From assembly GCF_030546745.1 (NCBI RefSeq), contig NZ_JAUOPD010000006.1, forward strand, positions 124,001 to 188,000: a stretch of 64,000 nucleotides of DNA. Reading direction: 5' to 3'. Origin of the DNA: Thalassotalea sp. 1_MG-2023 (lineage in GTDB: Bacteria > Pseudomonadota > Gammaproteobacteria > Enterobacterales > Alteromonadaceae). Positions 18,136 to 26,895 of the stretch are shown here, piece after piece. A program made the translations under genes and the position numbers. The number at the start of each line of letters is the position of its first letter. The first letter of the stretch is position 1. The notes below the pieces were generated by a model. It was not told where the DNA came from. It did not search any database and worked only from the letters and a program-made list of their open reading frames with translations.

Positions 18136-18663
18136 TTAATCCGCAAGTTCAGCTAAGCACATTTCTTCATAAACAAGATTAACCCATTTATCAACACGCT
18201 CTTCTGTAAGCTCAGGTTGTCTGTCTTCATCGACACAAAGGCCAATAAATGTATTTTCATCAATCAGCGCTTTTGAGGCTTCAAATTCGTAACCTTCGTT
18301 TGGCCAGTTACCAACAATTATTGCCCCTTTAGATTCGCAAATATCTCTAAGCGGCTCCATTGCATCACAAAAGTATTCTGCATAATCTTCTTGATCGCCT
18401 AAGCCGAAAATAGCGACTAATTTGTCGGTGAAATCAATTTCTTCTAACTCTGGTAAAAAATCATCCCAGTCACATTGGTTTTCACCGTAGTACCAAGTTG
18501 GGATACCTAAAATAATCAAATCAAAAGCGGCGATATCTTCTTTGGTACTTTTGGCAATATCTTTTACCTCAACCATTTTTTTGCCTAATTTCTTTTGGAT
18601 CATTTTGCCTATAGCTTCAGTATTACCTGTATCGCTACCAAAAAATAAACCTACAATTGCCAT
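18136..18663 (-). CDS. fldA: Flavodoxin I
   Basis: Flavodoxin is an FMN-containing electron carrier that serves radical-SAM and other reductive enzymes. The FMN phosphate loop GSDTGNTE is at residues 9-16, with the later isoalloxazine-contacting regions PTWYYGENQCDWDDF and GLGDQEDYAEYFCDAM. At 175 residues it matches long-chain flavodoxins. It is the last gene of a minus-strand run DUF2788-ybfE-fldA, a conserved gammaproteobacterial arrangement near fur. Confidence 0.96.
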   Translation of the reverse strand: MAIVGLFFGSDTGNTEAIGKMIQKKLGKKMVEVKDIAKSTKEDIAAFDLIILGIPTWYYGENQCDWDDFLPELEEIDFTDKLVAIFGLGDQEDYAEYFCDAMEPLRDICESKGAIIVGNWPNEGYEFEASKALIDENTFIGLCVDEDRQPELTEERVDKWVNLVYEEMCLAELAD

Positions 18664-18681
18664 GAATAATAACCTTTTACT

Positions 18682-18963
18682 TTAATTTTCTTCGCTTGCT
18701 AATGCTTTTATGATAAGTGATTCGATAAGTTCACTTCTGTTGCAGCTGGCATTCTGTGCGAGCTGATCTAATTTTTCTATCAAATTTTGATGAATTTTAA
18801 ATTCAACACGTTTTAGACCGTTATTTCGGTCTCTTTTTACTTGGTTTCGTTTGTTAATTCGAACCTGAACGCTCCGCGAATGCGGATTGGTTTTCGGGCG
18901 ACCAGGTCGCTTATCATCACCAAATATGTCGATTGTGGTTAAATCTGCTTCGTGTTTTGCCAT
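18682..18963 (-). CDS. ybfE: YbfE family protein (small basic protein, ribbon-helix-helix-like)
   Basis: A 93-residue basic protein matching E. coli YbfE: the shared motif GDDKRPGRPKTNPHSR is followed by RINKRNQVKRDRNNGLKRVEFK and a C-terminal part (LIEKLDQLAQNASCNRSELIESL) that looks like a ribbon-helix-helix fold. The ATG at 18963 is chosen over a longer in-frame upstream frame that would run through the preceding gene; it lies 2 bases after the DUF2788 stop. In E. coli the gene is described as LexA-regulated; no CTG-N10-CAG box was found near the operon start here. Molecular role is unknown. Confidence 0.88.
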   Translation of the reverse strand: MAKHEADLTTIDIFGDDKRPGRPKTNPHSRSVQVRINKRNQVKRDRNNGLKRVEFKIHQNLIEKLDQLAQNASCNRSELIESLIIKALASEEN

Positions 18964-18965
18964 GA

Positions 18966-19187
18966 TTAGCCTAGGCCCTGATTTTCCCAAATAAATTGGA
19001 TCACGCCCTTGGCAATAAAGCCAGCACAACCTAAAAACAACACGAAGTACACTACGTATTGTCCCATTTTAGGTACATCATTTTTTTTCATAATGTCATG
19101 TATAGATAACCCTATGAAAACAAATATAAAAACAAAAAATAAGTTTAAGCCTATTTTTTCAATTAAAGCAAAGTGTTCAGCAAGCAT
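18966..19187 (-). CDS. DUF2788 family small membrane protein
   Basis: A 73-residue protein with two hydrophobic segments (about residues 14-28, IGLNLFFVFIFVFIGL, and 45-65, YVVYFVLFLGCAGFIAKGVIQF) separated by a short polar stretch HDIMKKNDVPKMG. This is the DUF2788 pattern seen beside ybfE and fldA in marine gammaproteobacteria. It is probably an inner-membrane protein; no function is known to me. Confidence 0.82.
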   Translation of the reverse strand: MLAEHFALIEKIGLNLFFVFIFVFIGLSIHDIMKKNDVPKMGQYVVYFVLFLGCAGFIAKGVIQFIWENQGLG

Positions 19188-19263
19188 AATTCACCTTAAA
19201 AAATTCAGGCGCGACTATAGCACATTGCAAACACCTTACGCATCATTTTTACCATATAAATTA

Positions 19264-19275
19264 TTGCATATGCAA
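19264..19275. promoter_or_regulatory. 12-bp palindrome upstream of the DUF2788-ybfE-fldA run
   Basis: TTGCATATGCAA is a perfect palindrome 77 bases before the DUF2788 start codon on the minus strand. On that strand TTGCAT can also be read as a -35-like element. It may be an operator for the operon. Confidence 0.35.
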
Positions 19276-19297
19276 CAAAAAAGGCAAATAATATACT

Positions 19298-20068
19298 TTA
19301 CTGATTTTTTTGCAAAAAATCACCGACAATTTTATTAAAAGCTACGGTCTTTTCTGCGTGTAACCAATGGCCAGCACCTTGAATTATCTTTGCTGAAGCA
19401 TTAGGAAATAATTGATTGATTCTATCGCGATGTTGATGAGTAATGTAATTTGATTCACTGCCTTTAATAAATAATGTAGGCCGAGAAAACTGTCGTTCTC
19501 CTTGATATGCGGCCATAATTTGTGGATAGCAGTGAGTTAAAAACTCGAGATTACATTTAAAGTGAAATTGTTCATCTTGTTTTGTTAAATTACGCAATAA
19601 AAATTGTCGAACGCCTGCTTGTTCAACATAATGTGAAAGCGTTGCATCGGCATCTTTTCTACTTTCAATGTTTTGTAAATCAATAGCATTAAGACCTGCA
19701 AAAATTTGCTCATGATGTGGAGGATATGAAGTAGGCGCGATATCAGCAACGATAAGTTTATTAACGCGCTTAGGGTGTTCTAACGCTACCTGCATGGCTA
19801 TTTTTCCACCCATAGAATGACCTAAAATACTTGCTTTTTCTATGTTTAGCGCGTTCATAGTGTCAATAATATCGGTCGCTAGTGAGTCGTATTCCATATT
19901 ATTAATTTGCGGGGAGCTACCGTGATTTCTGACATCTACATTGGTAACCGTAAAATGCTCGCTTAACGGTTTGGCGACCATGTTTAAATTTTCTAAGCTA
20001 CCCAGTAAACCATGTATAAGGAGCAAGTGAGTACCTTGTCCTTGTTGTTGATAATGAAGAATGGCCAT
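19298..20068 (-). CDS. ybfF: YbfF alpha/beta-hydrolase
   Basis: A 256-residue alpha/beta hydrolase matching the YbfF esterase group. The oxyanion region is LLIHGLLGSLENL, the nucleophile elbow is GHSMGG (83-88, S85), and the late catalytic histidine is in GAGHWLHAEKT. E. coli YbfF hydrolyses short acyl-CoA and ester substrates in vitro; the natural substrate is unclear. ATG 20068 gives MAILHYQ; a TTG two codons earlier is in frame. It is divergent from seqA, as in E. coli. Confidence 0.92.
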   Translation of the reverse strand: MAILHYQQQGQGTHLLLIHGLLGSLENLNMVAKPLSEHFTVTNVDVRNHGSSPQINNMEYDSLATDIIDTMNALNIEKASILGHSMGGKIAMQVALEHPKRVNKLIVADIAPTSYPPHHEQIFAGLNAIDLQNIESRKDADATLSHYVEQAGVRQFLLRNLTKQDEQFHFKCNLEFLTHCYPQIMAAYQGERQFSRPTLFIKGSESNYITHQHRDRINQLFPNASAKIIQGAGHWLHAEKTVAFNKIVGDFLQKNQ

Positions 20069-20098
20069 GAACAAATATAAATAATGAATGTTGTTAAC

Positions 20099-20104
20099 AT
20101 TATA
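20099..20104 (-). promoter_or_regulatory. -10 element for ybfF
   Basis: Read on the minus strand the context is TTCAGTATAATGTT with a perfect TATAAT. The -35 region (TTTAGC, 17 bases away) is weak. The same string CAGTATAAT also marks the divergent seqA promoter. Confidence 0.45.
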
Positions 20105-20156
20105 CTGAATTTCATCAATAAGCTAAATTCCTCTAGAGACTTAGTAATAAGCTCAG

Positions 20157-20162
20157 TATAAT
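20157..20162 (+). promoter_or_regulatory. -10 element for seqA
   Basis: A perfect TATAAT in the context CTCAGTATAATCTT, 33 bases before the seqA ATG. No good -35 hexamer lies at the usual spacing. Confidence 0.45.
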
Positions 20163-20194
20163 CTTGCTCGCAATTATCGTGGTAAGGTTATTAG

Positions 20195-20743
20195 ATGAAA
20201 CATATCGAAATAGATGAAGAGTTATATCAATATTTAGCGTCAAATACTCAATATATTGGCGAAAGCGCGTCATCCATATTACGGCGCCTGTTGGCTTTGC
20301 CAGGAGAGCAAACGAAAGCAAAATCGGTTAGTGCTGACAAAGTAACTAAAACATTTTCGGTAGAAAACCAGGAGGTAGTTCCTGCGTTGGCAAAAAAACA
20401 TGAAAATAAAAATGTATTCGATGTTATAAATAAAGAAGAACTCGCTATGCAAAGAGGAGTCGTCGGGCGCTTTTTATTGTTATTATCTGCGTTACATCGT
20501 GTACATGGCGAAGCATTTTCTACGGTTTTAGCTATAAGAGGACGAGACCGCCTATATTTTGCTGATAGTGAAAAAGCGTTGAGTGAATCTGGTAGTAGCA
20601 CAAAGCCACGTCAGATCCCTGAGAGTCGCTATTGGGTGATTACTAATTCAAATACCACCCGGAAAAAAATGATGATCACCGAGGTAGCAAAAGCCTTAGG
20701 CTATGTAGATGAGCAAATAGAAAAGATAAGAGATTTATTATAA
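20195..20743 (+). CDS. seqA: Replication initiation negative modulator SeqA
   Basis: SeqA binds hemimethylated GATC sites behind the replication fork, delays re-initiation at oriC and organises new DNA. The 182-residue protein has the N-terminal multimerisation part ([16 protein letters not shown]... ASSILRRLL) and the C-terminal DNA-binding domain (about 75-182) with [21 protein letters not shown] lies seven bases before the ATG. It is followed by pgm after 17 bases, the same pairing as in E. coli. Confidence 0.96.
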   Translation: MKHIEIDEELYQYLASNTQYIGESASSILRRLLALPGEQTKAKSVSADKVTKTFSVENQEVVPALAKKHENKNVFDVINKEELAMQRGVVGRFLLLLSALHRVHGEAFSTVLAIRGRDRLYFADSEKALSESGSSTKPRQIPESRYWVITNSNTTRKKMMITEVAKALGYVDEQIEKIRDLL

Positions 20744-20760
20744 AAAATTAAGAGGTATTC

Positions 20761-22407
20761 ATGTCTGTTCACGAAAATGCAGGTCAACAAGCTACGCCAA
20801 AAGATCTAGAAAATATACCGTCTGTTGTAAGTCAATACTATCTTAATCAGCCTGATGTTAATCACGTTGAGCAACGTGTTAGTTTTGGTACATCAGGACA
20901 TAGAGGGACTTCAGTAAAGCATAGCTTTAATGAACATCATATTATAGCTATTTGCCAAGCAGTTGCAGAATACCGACAGCAGCAGGGGATAGATGGGCCA
21001 CTTTTTTTGGGTAAAGATACTCACGCATTATCTGAACCTGCATTTGCTACTGCATTATCGGTGTTAATTGCTAATAACGTGCCAGTAATAGTGCAGCAAG
21101 ACTTTGGTTTTACGCCGACTCCGGTAATTTCGAGGTTAATCATTGTCCATAACCGTGAACACGATACTCAAGCTGATGGTCTCATTATTACACCTTCCCA
21201 TAATCCGCCTGCAGATGGTGGTATAAAATACAATCCTCCGCACGGCGGCCCAGCTGAAGGAAATATTACCCAATGTATTGAAAAGCGCGCGAATGACATC
21301 ATTCAACGTGGCCTGTTAGATGCAAAGCAAGCAAGTTATCAACATGCATTGCAATCGCCGTTATTAACCAAACAAGACTTTATCACTTTCTATGTAAATG
21401 AATTATCAAAAGTTATTGATTTAAAAGTAATAAAACAAGCTGGGGTAACCATTGGTGCTGATCCTATGGGGGGATCAGGTATCGATTATTGGCCAGCAAT
21501 TGCTGAACGCTATCAACTGGCATTATCGGTGGTAAACGATAAAGTAGACGCTAGTTTTGCTTTTATGACGCTAGACAAAGATGGAAAAATTCGCATGGAT
21601 TGTTCATCACCCTATGCGATGGCTAGCTTGATTGATTTAAAAGATCGTTTTGATATTGCTGTAGGGAATGATGCTGATTTTGATCGCCACGGCATTGTGA
21701 CAAAAACAGATGGGTTAATGAACCCTAACCATTATCTCGCGGTTGCTATTCATTATTTAATGACGCATCGACAATGGTCAGATAATTGTAAAATTGGTAA
21801 AACATTAGTGTCTAGCTCGATTATTGATCGTGTTGCTAAATCACTAAAAAAACCATTGGCAGAAGTGCCTGTTGGTTTCAAATGGTTCGTAGAAGGGCTT
21901 CATTCTGGAGACTATGCTTTTGGTGGTGAAGAAAGTGCCGGGGCTTCGTTTTTAGCGCTTGATGGTAGTTGCTGGACAACCGATAAAGATGGTTTCATTA
22001 TGGCGCTTCTGGCGGCAGAAATATTAGCCGTTACAGGAAAAAACCCTCAGCAGTACTATAATGAGCTAGCAGAACAATTAGGTGAGCCTTGTTACAAGCG
22101 AAATGAAGCGGTAGCAACGTTACAGCAAAAACACGTTTTTTCCTCTATTGATGTGAATGAGATTGATGAGCATACCTTAGCGGGTGAGCCTATTACCCAA
22201 AAAATGACACATGCCCCGGCAAATAATGCGGCAATTGGGGGAATTAAAATTACTACTGAGAATGGCTGGTTTGCGGCCAGACCGTCAGGCACTGAAAATA
22301 TTTATAAAATATATGCAGAAAGTTTTATTAATGAAGCACATCTAGAATGCATTATTGATGAAGCTCAGTTGATTGTTAATAAAATGTTTACAAAAAATGC
22401 TTCATAA
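20761..22407 (+). CDS. pgm: Phosphoglucomutase (alpha-D-glucose phosphate specific)
   Basis: This enzyme interconverts glucose 1-phosphate and glucose 6-phosphate. The 548-residue protein contains the phosphoserine loop TPSHNPPADGG (S146), the metal-binding loop GNDADFDRHGI, the sugar-binding loop GGEESAGASF and the phosphate-binding RPSGTENIYKIYAESF near the end. AAGAGG precedes the ATG. It probably shares a transcript with seqA. Confidence 0.96.
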   Translation: MSVHENAGQQATPKDLENIPSVVSQYYLNQPDVNHVEQRVSFGTSGHRGTSVKHSFNEHHIIAICQAVAEYRQQQGIDGPLFLGKDTHALSEPAFATALSVLIANNVPVIVQQDFGFTPTPVISRLIIVHNREHDTQADGLIITPSHNPPADGGIKYNPPHGGPAEGNITQCIEKRANDIIQRGLLDAKQASYQHALQSPLLTKQDFITFYVNELSKVIDLKVIKQAGVTIGADPMGGSGIDYWPAIAERYQLALSVVNDKVDASFAFMTLDKDGKIRMDCSSPYAMASLIDLKDRFDIAVGNDADFDRHGIVTKTDGLMNPNHYLAVAIHYLMTHRQWSDNCKIGKTLVSSSIIDRVAKSLKKPLAEVPVGFKWFVEGLHSGDYAFGGEESAGASFLALDGSCWTTDKDGFIMALLAAEILAVTGKNPQQYYNELAEQLGEPCYKRNEAVATLQQKHVFSSIDVNEIDEHTLAGEPITQKMTHAPANNAAIGGIKITTENGWFAARPSGTENIYKIYAESFINEAHLECIIDEAQLIVNKMFTKNAS

Positions 22408-22502
22408 TGGTGCGAAATAACGTACAATTCGATTAAAATTTAGCAAGGATAACGATGCAAGGAGTGCATTAAAAAAATAACAAATTTATTTTAAGAGAGA
22501 TT

Positions 22503-23240
22503 ATGCCTCATCGTCAGTACATACATCGACCGACTGTGATAAAAGATTTATTAGTGATAGCAGTGGTAAACCTAGCGTTTCTGATTGTTTTCATGCAAAT
22601 AGATTTTTTTGAAGGCATTTATCAATTTGTAATGAAACATGAAAACTATGAACTTGACGAATTAATTCCACTAACGTTCACGCTTGCGTTTAGCTGGCTT
22701 ATTTTCAGTTACCGCCGGATACGAGAGTTAGGTATTATGGCTCATACGTTAGAGCAAATATCATTAATAGATCCGTTAACAGGTTTACCTAATAGACGAT
22801 CAGGACAATTAAGTTTAATTTCTTGGTGTGAGTTAGCCAATAAACACGAACAACCCTTTGCTGTGTTTCAAGTTGACTTAGATGATTTCAAAAAAGTAAA
22901 TGACTTATATGGACAGTTGGTCGGTGATGAAGTACTCAAGCAAGTCACAAGAAAGCTTAATGCGGCTATTCCTAAACAAGCATTATTATGTCGCTGGTTA
23001 GATGATAACTTTATTGTAATTGCGCCCATTAACATGCAATCTACTCCTTATCAATTTGCTGAACAATTACAACAAGCGATTGATGATCCAACCATGGCCT
23101 CTACTGTTGATATAACCTGTAGTATAGGGTTCGCTATTTATGAAAATAATCAAATCGTTGAAGATATACTCCATGATGTAGAAGACGCTCTTTTAGTGGC
23201 AAAACATCGGGGTAAAAATGCTATTCATGGTCATAGTTAA
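22503..23240 (+). CDS. Membrane-anchored GGDEF protein with degenerate signature
   Basis: The N-terminus has two membrane segments (about 13-32 and 54-70), then a short helical linker and a GGDEF-fold domain (from DPLTGLPNRR, 90 onward). Metal- and fold-supporting parts are kept (VDLDDFKKVND, GDEVLKQV, CSIGFAIY, ALLVAKHRGKN), but the signature itself reads LDDNF (166-170) instead of GGDEF, so the glycines needed for GTP binding and the glutamate are lost. It is therefore probably not a working diguanylate cyclase; it may bind GTP or a partner, or act as a dead sensor. Confidence 0.85.
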   Translation: MPHRQYIHRPTVIKDLLVIAVVNLAFLIVFMQIDFFEGIYQFVMKHENYELDELIPLTFTLAFSWLIFSYRRIRELGIMAHTLEQISLIDPLTGLPNRRSGQLSLISWCELANKHEQPFAVFQVDLDDFKKVNDLYGQLVGDEVLKQVTRKLNAAIPKQALLCRWLDDNFIVIAPINMQSTPYQFAEQLQQAIDDPTMASTVDITCSIGFAIYENNQIVEDILHDVEDALLVAKHRGKNAIHGHS

Positions 23241-23365
23241 TTGAAAGTACCATGTAAAGTTTTCTGCGATCAAAACGTTTTTTATCGGAATGAAATATTA
23301 TAGTAAAAAAATTACGCTAAATATTTTACAATAGCTTCTATCATTCACCATTTTAAGAAATTGGT

Positions 23366-24445
23366 TTGGGTAGTTTACAGCAGCAGTTACAAACAACGGG
23401 TGACTTTCTAGCGCTTTCGCGCGAGCATCCATGGTCATTTCCAGAAACATTTTCCTTTGATGTTACTCATCAAGCAACCGCTTCACAATGTACCGTGTCT
23501 GTTATTGATACTGGTATTATTTCATTTTCACCAAAAGGTGTAGACAGCACGCAAGATATTGTTTTATCTAGTGGTGTACACGGTAATGAAACAGCGCCAA
23601 TTGAAATTTGTCGCGATATCATTCAAAAGATTATTCTCGGTCAGCTTAATGTTGGTCAACGGGTTTTATTTATTTTTGGCAATATTGCTTCGATGAATAT
23701 TGCTGAGCGCTTCGTTGAAGAAAACATGAACAGGCTCTTCTCTGGTGGACATTCATTAGATCAAGGAAATGGTGCAGGACTCATTAATAAAGAGCGAGAG
23801 CGTGCGTTATTACTTGAAAACACGATCAAACAATTTTTTGAACATGACGCCACCCTCAATAAACCCCGTGAACGCATGCACTATGACTTACACACGGCAA
23901 TTCGTGGTGCAAAATATGATAAGTTTGCGGTATACCCTTATTTACATGGCAAACCTAGAAAAGCTTCACAATTACAATTCCTTTTAGCGTGTGGTGTGAA
24001 TACTGTTTTATTATCAAATTCACCTACAACAACATTCAGTTATTTTTCGTCGAAGCACTTTGGTGCCGATGCCTTTACTATTGAACTTGGTAAGGTTCAG
24101 CCATTTGGTAAAAACGACATGACACAATTCGAGCAAGTTGCTTCAACGTTAACTAAATTAGTGTCTGGGCAAAATCTTGATCTTAAACCATATGATGAAA
24201 ATGACTTCCATATATTTACTGTTGCACAGGTGATAAATCGTCAGCATCAAGCCTTTGAATTAACGTTTTCTAGCGATACCGTTAACTTTACTGACTTTCC
24301 AAAAGGTCACGTTTTAGCAATCGATGGCGGTAACAAAATCAAAACTCAGCATGAAGGTGAAGCAATTATTTTTCCAAATGCAGATGTTGCCATTGGCCAG
24401 CGAGCGATGTTAACGGTGATCCCTGCTAGTTTGAACGAAAGTTAA
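23366..24445 (+). CDS. astE: Succinylglutamate desuccinylase
   Basis: AstE releases glutamate from succinylglutamate, the last step of the arginine succinyltransferase pathway. This 359-residue M14-like zinc hydrolase shows HGNETAP (H72, E75) and the third ligand in DLHTAIRG (H176), followed by an AstE-type C-terminal beta domain. The start is TTG at 23366; no ATG fits, and the ribosome-binding sequence is weak. The other ast genes are not nearby, so it is separated from the rest of its pathway. Confidence 0.9.
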   Translation: MGSLQQQLQTTGDFLALSREHPWSFPETFSFDVTHQATASQCTVSVIDTGIISFSPKGVDSTQDIVLSSGVHGNETAPIEICRDIIQKIILGQLNVGQRVLFIFGNIASMNIAERFVEENMNRLFSGGHSLDQGNGAGLINKERERALLLENTIKQFFEHDATLNKPRERMHYDLHTAIRGAKYDKFAVYPYLHGKPRKASQLQFLLACGVNTVLLSNSPTTTFSYFSSKHFGADAFTIELGKVQPFGKNDMTQFEQVASTLTKLVSGQNLDLKPYDENDFHIFTVAQVINRQHQAFELTFSSDTVNFTDFPKGHVLAIDGGNKIKTQHEGEAIIFPNADVAIGQRAMLTVIPASLNES

Positions 24446-24499
24446 CCATCGAGTATATCCGCTGTTAACTATGTAATTGATTGTTTTCATAGGTTTTAA

Positions 24500-24517
24500 A
24501 ATGTTTCTGTAAACATT
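24500..24517. promoter_or_regulatory. Palindrome upstream of the bkd operon
   Basis: AATGTTT (24500-24506) and AAACATT (24511-24517) form a perfect dyad around CTGT, followed closely by a second, imperfect copy (AATGTT... AAACAT, ending near 24536). It lies about 210 bases before the first bkd start codon and may be an operator. Confidence 0.4.
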
Positions 24518-24573
24518 AATGTTCACTTACAAACATGATGAAACGTGGTGTACTTTTGAAACTTGCATTACAG

Positions 24574-24589
24574 TTGACGTAAAGGTAAA
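24574..24589. promoter_or_regulatory. MerR-type (LiuR-like) operator candidate before bkd genes
   Basis: TTGACGTAAAGGTAAA is an imperfect inverted repeat of the TTnACnT type. MerR-family LiuR controls branched-chain amino acid breakdown in many marine gammaproteobacteria, with sites of roughly this shape; the match is from memory and only partial. Confidence 0.3.
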
Positions 24590-24723
24590 GTTTGCGCAGG
24601 TAAAAAACATAAATGATAACGCACCTAAAACGAAAGTCTCATTTATGCAATCTCGCACTATACTTGATTGCATACAGGTTTTTGATATTCCCTTAAACAT
24701 TGGGTAAAACATAAGAGAAGGCT

Positions 24724-25908
24724 ATGAATACTGACATTTACAAAGAAGGCCCTGTTGTACACAACGCGGCTTTTATTGATGGTCATTCAGTTGAAATCCC
24801 CATCCTCAAAATATTACAACAAGATGGCACTGTATACCAAGGCGCTGAGCTTCCAAAGATCAATGAAGAGCACGCGGTAAAAATTTATAAAGCACTGGCT
24901 TTTCACCGAGCATTAGATGAACGCATGATTGGTGCACAACGCCAAGGTCGTATCAGTTTCTATATGGCGGCGCTAGGTGAAGAAGCTGCTAGCATAGGTG
25001 GTGCAGCAGGATTAGAAGCACAAGATATGATCATGGCACAATACCGTGAGCAAGGCGCTTTAATTTACCGAGGCTTTAGTTTAGAAAATTTTATGAATCA
25101 AATGTTTTCTAATGAAAAAGATCTGGGTAAAGGCAGACAAATGCCAATCCATTATGGTTCGAATGAACTTAATTACATGACAATTTCATCTCCTTTAGGT
25201 ACACAAATACCACAAGCTGCGGGTTACGCTTATGGCCAAAAACTACAAGGTAAAGATGCAGTAACACTTTGTTATTTTGGCGAAGGTGCTGCTTCTGAAG
25301 GTGATTTTCACGCAGGTTTAAATATGGCAGCAGTGCACAATGCACCTGTTATCTTTTTCTGTCGTAACAACGGATATGCGATATCAACACCTTCAGATGA
25401 GCAATATGTCGGTAACGGTATTGCTTCTCGTGGCGTGGGCTACGGCATGAAAACTATTCGTATAGATGGCAACGATATATTAGCGGTGCTTAAAGCAGTA
25501 CAATTAGCGCGTGCTTATGCAATTGAAGAAAGCAAGCCTGTGATGATTGAAGCAATGTCTTATCGTTTAGGGGCTCATTCTACATCAGACGATCCTTCAG
25601 GTTACCGTACGAAAGAAGAAGAAGAAAAGTGGCATGCTCATGATCCACTTTCTCGTATGAAATCGTGGATGTTGGCGCAAAACTGGTGGGATGAAGCCCA
25701 AGAAACGGCCTTATTTGAACAATTACGTGAAGATATTTTAGCTGCCGTTAAGGTTGCTGAAAAAATCGCGAAACCACCGGTTGAAGATTTAGTATCAGAT
25801 GTTTATGACCAAGTGCCAGAGCATCTTCAGAAGCAATTGACATCACTTAAAGCACATATCAAAAAATATCCTGAAGCGTACCCGCTCACTGCAGGGAGAA
25901 TTAAATAA
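24724..25908 (+). CDS. bkdA1: Branched-chain 2-oxoacid dehydrogenase E1 alpha subunit
   Basis: E1 decarboxylates the 2-oxoacids of leucine, isoleucine and valine with thiamine diphosphate. The 394-residue alpha subunit has the cofactor-binding region [19 protein letters not shown] and [11 protein letters not shown], plus [15 protein letters not shown], the phosphorylation-loop region known from mitochondrial enzymes. Sequence features ([25 protein letters not shown]) are much closer to animal BCKDHA than to pyruvate dehydrogenases. AGAAGG precedes the ATG. It overlaps the beta-subunit gene by one base. Confidence 0.92.
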   Translation: MNTDIYKEGPVVHNAAFIDGHSVEIPILKILQQDGTVYQGAELPKINEEHAVKIYKALAFHRALDERMIGAQRQGRISFYMAALGEEAASIGGAAGLEAQDMIMAQYREQGALIYRGFSLENFMNQMFSNEKDLGKGRQMPIHYGSNELNYMTISSPLGTQIPQAAGYAYGQKLQGKDAVTLCYFGEGAASEGDFHAGLNMAAVHNAPVIFFCRNNGYAISTPSDEQYVGNGIASRGVGYGMKTIRIDGNDILAVLKAVQLARAYAIEESKPVMIEAMSYRLGAHSTSDDPSGYRTKEEEEKWHAHDPLSRMKSWMLAQNWWDEAQETALFEQLREDILAAVKVAEKIAKPPVEDLVSDVYDQVPEHLQKQLTSLKAHIKKYPEAYPLTAGRIK

Positions 25909-26885
25909 TGGCACAAATGAATTTATTACAGGCAATTAACAATGCCTTAGATATTGCCATGGCAGAAAACGATAGTGCACTGTGTTTCGGCGAAGATGTA
26001 GGTCATTTTGGTGGCGTATTTAGAGCTACAAGTGGCTTACAGGAAAAGTATGGCAAAGCACGTTGTTTTAATACACCACTGGTTGAGCAAGGTATCATTG
26101 GCTTTGCCAATGGTTTAGCTGCACAAGGCAGTACACCAATTGCAGAAATTCAATTTGCAGATTATATTTTTCCTGCATTTGACCAAATTGTTAATGAATC
26201 AGCAAAATTTAGATACCGTAGTGGTAATGAGTTCAATGTAGGTAACTTAACAATACGTACTCCATACGGCGGTGGTATTGCAGGCGGCTTATATCATAGC
26301 CAATCACCTGAAGCATATTTTGCGCATACGCCTGGTTTAAAAATTGTTGTACCGCGTAATCCTTATCAAGCTAAAGGGCTATTACTTGCTTCTATTCGTG
26401 ATGATAATCCGGTTATTTTCTTTGAGCCTAAACGCTTATACCGTGCATCAGTGGGTGAAGTGCCAGAAGAAGATTATCAATTACCCATTGGCAAAGCAGA
26501 AGTCACTGAGCAGGGGAGCGATATTACGTTGCTAGCGTGGGGCGCTCAAATGGAAATTATTGAGAAAGCGGCTGAAATGGCTAAAAAAGACGGTATCTCA
26601 TGTGAACTTATTGATTTACGTACTATTTTACCGTGGGATGTAGACACGGTTGCTAATTCAGTGTTAAAAACTGGCCGATTACTTATTTCACAAGAAGCGC
26701 CATTAACAGCAGGCTTTGCCAGTGAAATAGCCGCGACGATTCAACAAGAATGTTTCTTACATTTAGAATCTCCTATTGAAAGAGTGTGTGGAATTGATAC
26801 ACCATATCCGCTTTCTCTTGAAAAAGAACATGCCGCTGATCACTTAAAAGTGTATGAAGCGATCAAACGCAGCATTAATTACTAG
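25908..26885 (+). CDS. bkdA2: Branched-chain 2-oxoacid dehydrogenase E1 beta subunit
   Basis: The beta chain completes the E1 heterotetramer. The 325-residue protein has the transketolase pyrimidine-binding part ([53 protein letters not shown]) and the C-terminal transketolase domain ([31 protein letters not shown]). Its ATG overlaps the alpha-subunit TAA (TAATG), so the two chains are translated together. Confidence 0.93.
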   Translation: MAQMNLLQAINNALDIAMAENDSALCFGEDVGHFGGVFRATSGLQEKYGKARCFNTPLVEQGIIGFANGLAAQGSTPIAEIQFADYIFPAFDQIVNESAKFRYRSGNEFNVGNLTIRTPYGGGIAGGLYHSQSPEAYFAHTPGLKIVVPRNPYQAKGLLLASIRDDNPVIFFEPKRLYRASVGEVPEEDYQLPIGKAEVTEQGSDITLLAWGAQMEIIEKAAEMAKKDGISCELIDLRTILPWDVDTVANSVLKTGRLLISQEAPLTAGFASEIAATIQQECFLHLESPIERVCGIDTPYPLSLEKEHAADHLKVYEAIKRSINY

Positions 26886-26895
26886 GGTTTAAAAC

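Noticed and set aside
19009-19338. 109-codon plus-strand frame across the DUF2788 gene and ybfF end
   Set aside because: It runs antisense to two recognisable genes and has no domain or start signal.
24519-24712. Two opposing 61-62 codon frames in the bkd leader
   Set aside because: Neither has a ribosome-binding site or a recognisable motif, and the stretch contains the operator-like repeats; a regulatory region is the better reading.
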